Source of the DNA: JBEKZQ01 sp049509675
Lineage (GTDB): Bacteria; Planctomycetota; Planctomycetia; Pirellulales; Thermoguttaceae
Length of the DNA: 11,243 nucleotides
Assembly (NCBI GenBank): GCA_049509675.1
Contig: JBEKZQ010000194.1
Coordinates: 1 to 11,243 of the forward strand
Direction: 5' to 3'
Part shown: positions 1-9,100 of the stretch, in pieces
Layout of the letters: every line of letters begins with the position of its first letter
Numbering within the stretch: the first letter of the stretch is position 1
The notes under the pieces: model-generated
What the model was told of the DNA's origin: nothing
Seen by the model: only the letters and a program-made list of their open reading frames with translations
Database searches by the model: none
Made by a program: the position numbers and the translations under genes

Positions 1-185
1 ACGAACTCGTAGGTCGTGACATGGCCCAGATCGTCGGTGATGGTGAAGGTCTTGCCGTCCAGGCCGGCGAAACTCGGCACGTGCGCGCCGTCCACCCCGG
101 TGATGGCAATGATGTTGCTGTCGGCAACGGTGTAGTTCTCGCCGTTGAGCGCCGACACGACCGGCACGTGCGCCGCGTCGATGTT
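1..185 (-). repeat. Two further NIDAxHVP-type module heads at the window edge
   Basis: NIDAAHVP at 162-185 followed by SALNGENYTVAD, and GVDGAHVP at 75-98 followed by GLDGKTFTITDD. The two heads are 87 nt (29 codons) apart, so the first copy is only a stub; the second appears to start a fuller module that leaves the window. Bases 34-70 match 5998-6034 of module 1 at 32 of 37 positions by hand count. Confidence 0.75.
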
Positions 186-3100
186 GCCAATGCTCTGGGC
201 GCTGGAGATGCGCACGAAATACTGCTGCACCGTGCCGACCGGGCCGGGCAGCACGACCCGCAGGGCCGCGTCGCGCGGGTTGGTGGAGTAGAAATGATGA
301 CTTTCCGGCCAGTCGCTGTCGTCCATGGTCCGCGCCAGGTTGCCGGGCAGCTCCTGGTTGTACAGGGCCAGGGGCGTGTAGGGCTTCTGGGCGTCCAGCG
401 GATCGGCCCCTTCAACCAGGGCATTGTCCGAATAGGCCACCGGCGTACCCGTCTGATCGACCAACTCCACCACCGAGTCCAGCGAGAAGGTGGTCTTGGT
501 GAGGTCCAGCCAGACCTGCGTGCCGGCCGTGGCATAGAAGCTGTAGACGTCGACGTCGGTGGGCGTGTTGAGGGCGCCGTCGACCTCGAACCCCAGCCGC
601 AGATTGGAGTCTCCGCCGCCCAGCGTGGTGGCCAGGCTGCCCAGGGCCTGGGCCGTGGCGGGGGTGTTGTTCGCGTCGTCCGAACTGTCCTGGTTGGTGG
701 TGGCCACGTTGCGATCGTTGCTGAGTTGCTCCAGGTTGATGCCGCGCCAGTCGCCCGGCGATGGGGCGGGCGCGTTGGTGACGGTCGCCGTCAAGGGCTG
801 GCCGGCCGGAGTGGTGCCGGCGCCGACGGTGCTGTCGTACAACGAGGTGAGAACCACGGGATGGCCCGGGGTGCCGAGGACCTGCACCTCGCCGCCGATG
901 CGGTCGTTGTACTCCAGGGGAACGCCCGCGGCCGTGAAGCCCGCATTGGCTCCCAGGAGTTTGACCACCAGGCTGGAAGTGGGGCTGCTTTGCAGGCGGA
1001 CGCCGCCGAAGGTGGCGAAGTTGGGCACCGTGATCTCGTCGTACAGTACGTGAACGATGTCGGTGTCGTCCCACACCGTGCCCGTGTCCAACACGCCGCC
1101 GCGGACAACCATGCCGTTGACGCCGTTGCCCAGGGCCGTATTGCCGTGGACCAGGGGGCCGTAGTTGTCGGCGTGGTCCTGGAAGCCCAGGTAGGCCTGA
1201 TCGGGATTACTGTTGGGGGCGTCGTTCAGATCGATCTGCCCGGTGCTGCGGCCCCAGTCGGGGACCAGGGCCTGCGTCATCGAGTTGCAGTCGATGCTGA
1301 TCATCGGCCCGGAGTTGTCGAGGAACTCGTTGTTGATGATGATCGGCTGCGCGCCGCGGACGGAGATGGTGGCGGGTTCCAAGGGGCCGAGGCCCTCGCG
1401 GTCGGGGTCCGATCCGGGGGCGCCGTTGCCGGCCGCATTGTTTTCCAGCAACGAATTGGCGACCCGCACCATGGCCTGGTCGATCTCGATCACGTCGAAA
1501 TTTCCGATGGCCGAGTCGTTGCCGCCGCCGTAGAAGATATTGGCGTTGTCGATGCTGGCCGTGGAGGCGGGGCCGAAGTACAACCCGGCCCAGTCGCCCG
1601 GACTGGCCTGGGCCGTCACGTTGTTCGAGGTATCACAGGTGCCGCCGGCGCCGTAGCTGTTGTCATTCAGCGACGTGAGGATGATGGGATCGGTCGGGGT
1701 CCCCTCGGCAAGGAACTGCGCGCCGGGCCCGGTCTGGACCCGCGAGCCGGCCAGCTTGACGATCACGCCCGGGTCCACGGCCAGCCGGCCGTTGAGCCGC
1801 GGCGCAAACAGCGACAGGCCGCCAAAGTTGACCGACGCCCCGCTGACCGTGATGAGGTCCCCGGTGACTGAGGCGGTCAGTCCGTGAATGGGCGAGGAGG
1901 CCAGGGCGCCCGCCGTGTTGATGGCCGCGGCGATTTCCCCGGCCACAGTCTGCGAGTCGTCCGTGGGCGCGTATTGCACGGGAACCCCCGTCAACGGCAG
2001 AACGTCGCCGGCCAGCACGAACTGAAAGATCTGCTGGCCATTGCCGCTGTTGACCGAGAACGTGTCGCCGTCCTGGATAAGTGAGCCGTCCACGCCCTCG
2101 AGCAGATTCGGCCCGGCTTGGGTCAACGCGGAGGTGCCCTGCGTGATCACCGGCCCCCCCGGATTCCCGGCGATCACCAGGTTGCTGGCAATGACGTACA
2201 CCATGTCGGGATCGCTGAACCGGGCGGAAACATCCATCTGTTGTATCGGGGCCCCGGGTTGATTCTGCACGCGGACGAAGATCCCGTTGGTCGTGTTGTT
2301 CAGCAGCGTGTTGCCCCACATCAGCGGGCCGGAGCGATCGTAATCCGCGGTGTACAGGCCGGCGGCGGCCTGGGGCGTGTTGCCCTCGAAGCGGGTCTCC
2401 TGGAAACTGTCAGGATCGGCCGACAGGGCCGCCCCCTCGCCGTAGGTGATCGTGTTGAAGGTGATCGTGGGCCGGGCCTTGGCCATGTACAGCGGGCTGT
2501 AGCTCTGGCCCGAAAGGTGCCCGTTGACCAACAACTGGCCGCCGCCGTAGCTGATGTCGGCATGGTTCACGTAGTCCATGAAGATGCCGTCCTGCTCCAG
2601 CACGGTGCGTCCTTCCAGCTCGTCCTGGTCGTTCTGGAACACCAGGCCGCCCCAGTTGCCGGCCGCCGGCATACTGGTTCCGCGGTAATCGTCGTGGCCG
2701 ACGGACTTGTCCAGGAAGGAGGTGAAGTAGACGCTGCTGCCGGGCGTGCCCAGGACCTGCAAGGCGCCCAGGCTGTAGTCGACGCCCTGACTGCCGCTGC
2801 CCACCTGGATGTTGGCCCCGCTGAGCTTGAAGACCGCGCCGGCGTCGATCATCACCGTCACGTCCTTGGGCACTTGCATGTTCGAGCCGTCGGAGAGCAC
2901 CCCGCCGTTCTGATTGTAGCCGATCTCATAGGGCAGGTTGTCCGTGAGCGTGTTGGTCAGCGGGCTGTTGCCCGGATCGAACGTCGCCTGGGGGCCGGTC
3001 AGGATAATCGTCGGCGGCAGCGCGGCCGAGCCGCCGGCGGCCATTTGCGCCTGCACGTAAAGCGCATAGGTCAGGGTGTTTCCCTGGCCGTCGGAATACT

Positions 3101-6100
3101 GCGGGTTATTGATGGCCGTGAAGATCGACTTGGCCACCGTGGCGGCGTCGTCGTTGATGGTAAACGGCACGCGCACGTGGCCGGTGGCCACGAGGCCGTT
3201 GGAGTCGAACTCGAAGGTCACCTTGAGCGTGCCGTCGCTGATCGAGAAGGTCTCGCCGTCGACCAACTGCGCGCCGGTGATCGCGTTGCCGCTCTCATCG
3301 ACGTTCCACAGGCCGCGGCCGCCGAAATCGTTGTCCGCGTTGTTGCCCACGATCCGCACGACCGGGCCCTGAACGTTCGCGCCGGCCTGTTGCGAGGGAA
3401 CCAGCAAGGAGGCCGCCGCCAGGGCGTTGGGAATGTTCGTATAGGGACTGCTGATCGAGCCGTTGGTTTGGCTGCTGAGCGTGGCGCTCTTGTCGACGTA
3501 CAGGGTGTTGGACTGCGGCTGCGAGTTGAACCAGTCGTTGTACACGCCGCCCTGCGAGCCGACCAGGTTGCCGTCCAAGGCGACGGCGGAAGAACTGACG
3601 TTGGTCAAGGCCGCCGCCCCGTCCGGCACGAACCCCATGCGCAGCTTGTAAGCGCCTTCGGTGGTCCCGCCCAGGTTGCTGTCGGCGGTTTGCGGGTTGT
3701 TGGTGTCGGTGGCGCTGGCGGCGCTGATGCCCACGTAGTACGTCCCCGGTTGCAGGTGGACCTGCACGAACGAGTCCTTGGCGAAGTAGTCGTCGTTGCG
3801 CGCGATGACGTTGAAGTTCTGATCGTAGAGCGTGATGACCGTGTTCAGCAGGCTGGGCTGCTCCAGGTCGGTCTGCTCCGCGAGTCGCTCGGCGAAGGTC
3901 TCGGCATTGAAGGTTCCCCGGGTGTTCACGCTGAACTTGTACACGTCGACGTCGATGCTCGCGGGCCGGTGCAGCAACTGGCCGTTGATGATATCCTGCG
4001 CGCCGGGATAGACCGGCTCGGCGCCGACGGTGGTGACGCCGCCCGGCTCTTCGGTGCCTGCGCCCATCACGGTCAGCGCCGGCTCATCGTAGTCGTGGCC
4101 GTAACCGAGACAGTGCAGGATTTCATGCATGGCGACGGTCCAGAAGCCGCCGCCGAAATGCCCGTCGTCGTTCGAGAAAATGGCGCTGTTGATGATCGCC
4201 ATGCCGCCGCCCGCCACGCCGCCCACCCCGGTCGGACCGCCAGGCACGCCCAAGGCGCGCGGATCGCCCAGGATCACCTCGATCCCTTCGGCAGCGGTCG
4301 TGCTGCTCCGCACCGCCTGGTATTCCTGGAACTGGACCCCGAAGTAGGTGGAGAACAACGCGAACATCTCGCGCACCGACTGCTCCAGGGCGGGGTTCGA
4401 ATACAGCAGGTTGGGCGCCGGACCGCTTGGGAGCGCATACGTGGCGGGGAAACTGTAGGTGTACGTGGTGACCGTACCGTCAGGGCCGACATCGGCCGCC
4501 CCCGGCGACGTGTGATTCTCGATGTCCAGACCCTGTCCCACCTCTTCGGGCAGATCGCGGTGGCCCGGCTCGTCCAAGCTGCCGGGAAACATCATGTTGT
4601 AGGGACTGGCCCCAATGCTCCCGGAAACGACCACGCTGACCGGATCCAGATTCGCGCCGCCGCCCAGGTATCCGCCGTCGGTCGGATCGAGGGTTGCCAG
4701 GTCCGTGGTCAGGTCGCGGGAAGTGCCGAAGGTGCTGATATCGGCGCCGCTCGATGGCGGGAGCACGATCGTATTGATCGGCTGGTACACATCGCCCACG
4801 CGCAGGCGGAGCGAACCGGTGGCGAACTGGGCCAGATCGGTTATCTGGTTGCCCAGCGCATCGTGGTTGAACGTCAACACCGCCTCGTTCACGCCTTGCC
4901 GGTTGTTGTAGGTGTAGGCGACGATGTCCGGATTGATGATCACGTCGTCCCCGGTGTTGGCCGTGCCCTGGGTGGCGATCAACTGGAAGAACTGCGGGTC
5001 CAGCAAGTAGGTGAACGCGGCCACCAGCGGCAACGACGTGGACGTGCCGTTGACGATGGTCGTGCCGGCGGCGAAGGCCACGCCGGACCCATACAGCGCG
5101 ACGATGGTGCCGATCTGTACCGCGGTGCATTTCAGGCCGGCCTTACTGACGGCGCTGACCACGTCGGCACGGATCGCGTTGATGTCGTTGTTGAGCGGAT
5201 CCGCCGGGTTCGCCGCATTGTAGTAGAAGTTGACGGCGGTGTGGCCCGATCCCGCTGCCCGTCCGGTGACGGCCGTATTGACGAACTCGAACGTGACTCG
5301 GTGATTGGCGCTATCCGTGATCAGGAAGGTCTGCCCGTCCATCGCGGCGACGCTGCGCTGGGCCGCAAAGGGCGTGGCGCCCATGTTGGGAGCCACGTTG
5401 CTGCCGTACAGCGCGATGTTGCTGGTGCCCAGCGGCACGGCCGTGCAACTCAGACCGGTGCCGGAGAACACGGAGCCCAGGGCGGCATTGATCGCCGTGA
5501 TCATCGCCGTGCGGATCGAGGCCACGGTGGCGTTCTTGGAATTGAAGGAAATGGCCGTGTGGCCCGCCGCCGCGTGCCGCGCGGGGTTCGAGGAATCGAC
5601 GAACTCGAAGGTCACCCCGGCGTCGACCTGGAAGGTTTTCCCGTCCAGATTGGCGACGCTCGGGATGCCGATCACGTACGGCACGTGGTCGGCGTCGATG
5701 TTGCTGACCGCCAGGTATCCGTTCACGTCGACGAAGGGCGTGTTCCCGCCGTTGAAGGTTACGTTCGGGTCGGACAAGGAGACCGTGCCGTCGGCCAATG
5801 CCGTGGCGACGCATTGCACACCGGCCAGATTGATGGCGTTGACGATCTTCGTGCGGATCGCGTTGATGTCGTTGTTCAACGGGTCCGCCGGGTTCGCCGC
5901 ATCGTAGTAGAAGTTGACGGCGGTGTGGCCCGATCCCGCCGCCCGTCCGGTGATGAACGTGTTGACGAACTCGAAGATCACTTTCTTGTTGTTCGTGTCG
6001 GTGATCGTGAAGGTCTTGGTGTCCAGGGCGGCCACCACCGGGACGTGGCTCGCGTCGATGTTCACGATCAGGCTGTAGCCATTGGTCGACACCTGGTCGC

Positions 6101-9100
6101 CGGGGCTGAAATAGACGTCGACCGTATTGCGCGACTGCGTCAAGACGCCGTCCACGCGCGTGACCGGCTGCGGCACCACGGAGGTCACCTGCGGGGCCAG
6201 GTTCAGGGTGAAGTCCCAGGTCTGGTTCACGCCGCCGTTGACGGCGATGCCGGCCGTGTTGCGCAGCGGCGCCACCAGCTTTCCGTCCGGCCCGTAATAG
6301 GGGTCGTTGTTGTCGCCCTGGCCGACCACGGTGACGCGATACAGGTCGTCGGGCAGATCCTGGGCAAAGCGAACAATGACCTCGTTCGGATGGTCGCCGA
6401 TCCCGATATAGCCCGGGGTTATGACCACGTCGTCTTTATCGCCGCTGACGCCGGGGTCGTTAAAGAACGTGCCGTCCGCGCCGGCCCGGGTAATCTCGAT
6501 CCCGGACAGCGTTGTCGGATCGATGATCTGGTTCGGGTTGAAGCGCAGCAGCAACTCCTGCGGGGAGACCTGCAGCACCGTGGGCGCGCCGCTGGGCACG
6601 CTGTAGGTAACCCCGTTGACGTCGACCGAGACCAGGTCCGGCGTGCCGAAGACCTGGGTCCGGGCGTTGGGCAACTCCCACGTGCCGCGACCAAGCGTGG
6701 CCGCCAGCAACACGTCGTCCGTGCTGTCATACTGCAAGTCGTACACCGGGGCCTGAGGCAAATTGGCGCCGACCTGGTACCAAATGCCTCGCTGTCCGCC
6801 TTGGGTCTGCGTGGCATAGGCGCCGTGCGGTCCGCCCACGACCACGGCCCCCGCAAAGTTGGTCGGGTCCGTACTGCTGCCCGGCACGAAGGCCAGCGAA
6901 TGCAGGCCCACGATCCCCGGGTCGGGATAATTCCCGGTGATGTCCTGCCACGTCGCGCCCATGTCCGGCGTGTACCAGACGTGGCTGCTGTCAATCACGT
7001 ACGCCTGATAGCAATCCTTGCCGTCGACGACGACCTTCAGCGCCGGGCCGCCAGGGTACGCAGTCTGCACCAGCGGTCCGCCGGCCGCATTGCGGACATA
7101 GACCCCGGTGGGCGTGGTCACCCAGAGCATGTCTGCGTTCGGCAAGCCGTTGCGGAATCCGCCATAGGCCATGGAGGTGGCCTTTGGAACGAGATTGAAG
7201 TTGGCATCCGTCAGTTCCACCAAATCGTCGCCGCGCGGCAGATTGCCGAAGGCATCCGTCGACTCGAAGACCGTGGTCGCACCGCCAATCACCAACCAGG
7301 AGGGATTGACGGCGTTGACCACCACGGGCGTGTAGAACTGCCCGCCGTCGATCTGCTGGAACGTCTGGAAGGTGCCCACGACGTTCAATGCGGGGATCTC
7401 CGTAACCAGCACCGTATTGGTGGCGTCCACTATCTGCCGCTGGAATCCGGTCAGATACTCTCCGCTGCTATAGACGTAAGATTCGCCGGCAACCGGGTCG
7501 TTGTTGCCCACCGCCACGCTGCCGCCCTCGCCCTGGACCAGGTTCGTCCAGGTGTCGACCGGATTGGCGGCCGGGGGGGTGGACGGAGTGTAGGGCGCGT
7601 TCTGTTCCACGGCCCCCAACCCCTGCGCGGCCCCCACGAGCACGTGGGCCACGTCGTTATAGGCGACGCTCTGCACCTCGGCGACCTGCAAATTGCCGTT
7701 GAGCGAGTACCAATCGCCGCCGCCGGGGATGGAGGGGTTGGTCCGTGCGTAAATGCCGCCTTCGTCGACCTCCAACAACAGCGGATTGCCGCTGCTGTCC
7801 TTTCCGAACGCCATGCCGCGGGAGTCGTTGTGCGGCGCCGAACCGCCGGCCGTGTCCGAATCGGTCAAGGGCGCCCACTGGTTGCCCGCCGCTTGCGAGG
7901 AATCGCCGCGGAACAGCCGGCCGGTGGGCAGCGTGGCGCCGATCGAATTGGGCAACGGCCCCGGCTGCTGGTCGCCGCCGACGTACACCAGGTTGGCGTT
8001 CGTCGGATCGGCCTGAATGGAGAAATCGAGCAACCCCTGGCCGTTGGTTTGAAGGCCAAAGGGAAATCCACCCTCGGTGGTGGTGGGCAACGACATCTGG
8101 CTCCAGGTCTTGCCTCCGTCAAGGGAGCAGAACATCGCGGCCAACTGGCTGTTGCCCGCCGTGCCGTTGACGATCCCCACATACACGCTATGGTTGGCGC
8201 CCACGCTGATCTTCAGGTTCATGGTGGCCGCGTTGCCGGCCGTGTGGATGAACGAATCGATCAACGGGATGCTGGCCTTGCTCCAGTGCGCGCCCGAGTC
8301 GGTCGATTTGTAGATGCCGTTGATGCCCCCCACCGTATCGGCACCCACCATGGCGGTGTAAAAGATGGCGCTGTTGCTGGGGTCGGCGGCCAGCCCGTAC
8401 GATTTCCCCCCCGGCAACCCCGTGCCCGACCCATTGGCTTGCGACACGGCGGTGAAGCTGGCGCCGCCATCGGTGCTGCGGAAGATCCCCTCGTCGGACA
8501 TCTTGCCCGAATCGGCCGTATCGACCGAAACAAGGATTATGGAACCGCGGCCGGCGATCCCCGAGATGCTCTTGCCGGCCAGACTGTTCTGCACGTCCGG
8601 GTCTTGCCAGGTCTTGCCGCCATCGGTGGAACGCAGAATACCCGTCAGGGCGCCGCCCTGGCGTGTCACGCCGGTGACCGACGTAAAGGCGCTGTCTCGC
8701 CCGATGCCCGCCAACAACGTCTGGTTCGTTCCGTCGGTGGGATCGAAGGACAGGGCGCCGATTGAAAGCGATAATTGCTTGTCGGTCTGCGAGTTCCACG
8801 TGGGATCGGGAGTAAGGGCATCGGTTGTTTCCCAGATCCCGCCGTTTACCGCGCCTACGTAAACGACGTTCGGATTGGACGGATTCACCGCGACCGCCTC
8901 AATGGCCCCGACCACCTCGTTCGTGGCTGTGGCCCCGGAACCCTTCGCACTTGACAACGTGCCAACGTTTTCCGTCTGTCCAGCGTCGACAGGAGCAGGC
9001 CCCTCTGGAACCCAACTGCTAATGCTCAACAGCATGCGAGCCTCGAACTGCTCGATGCGGAGATCGCGGGGTTTCATGTGCGTCCGCGCGCGCCGACTCT

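Larger units (their letters stand above)
5049..6062 (-). repeat. Three consecutive copies of a ~100-120-residue module inside the giant gene
   Basis: Residues about 1037-1374. Copy 1 starts NIDASHVP (6039-6062), copy 2 NIDADHVP (5679-5702); these two heads are exactly 360 nt apart. Copy 3 starts near 5364 and lacks that head. Each copy has a (L/M)D-x-(K/Q)TF start, then a (T/I)FEFV strand, a GHTA(V/I)-x-F strand and a helical-looking stretch ending in AIN or AVS. The set is flanked on one side by NTVDVYFSPGDQVS and on the other by DPQFFQLIATQGTANTGDD. In related proteins as I recall them these flanks lie close together in one Ig-like domain, so the modules probably interrupt it. Confidence 0.8.

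Noticed and set aside
75..185. Repeated CACGTG hexamers as regulator boxes
   Set aside because: They fall in frame on the His-Val codons of the HVP module heads, so coding explains them.
2118..8765. A 2215-codon open frame on the plus strand, and another at 21-1871 in the same frame
   Set aside because: They are codon-for-codon antisense to the giant minus-strand gene. Their composition (rich in Arg, His, Val, Gly, no recognisable domain) contrasts with clear domains on the other strand. They stay open because the real gene avoids the codons TTA, CTA and TCA.
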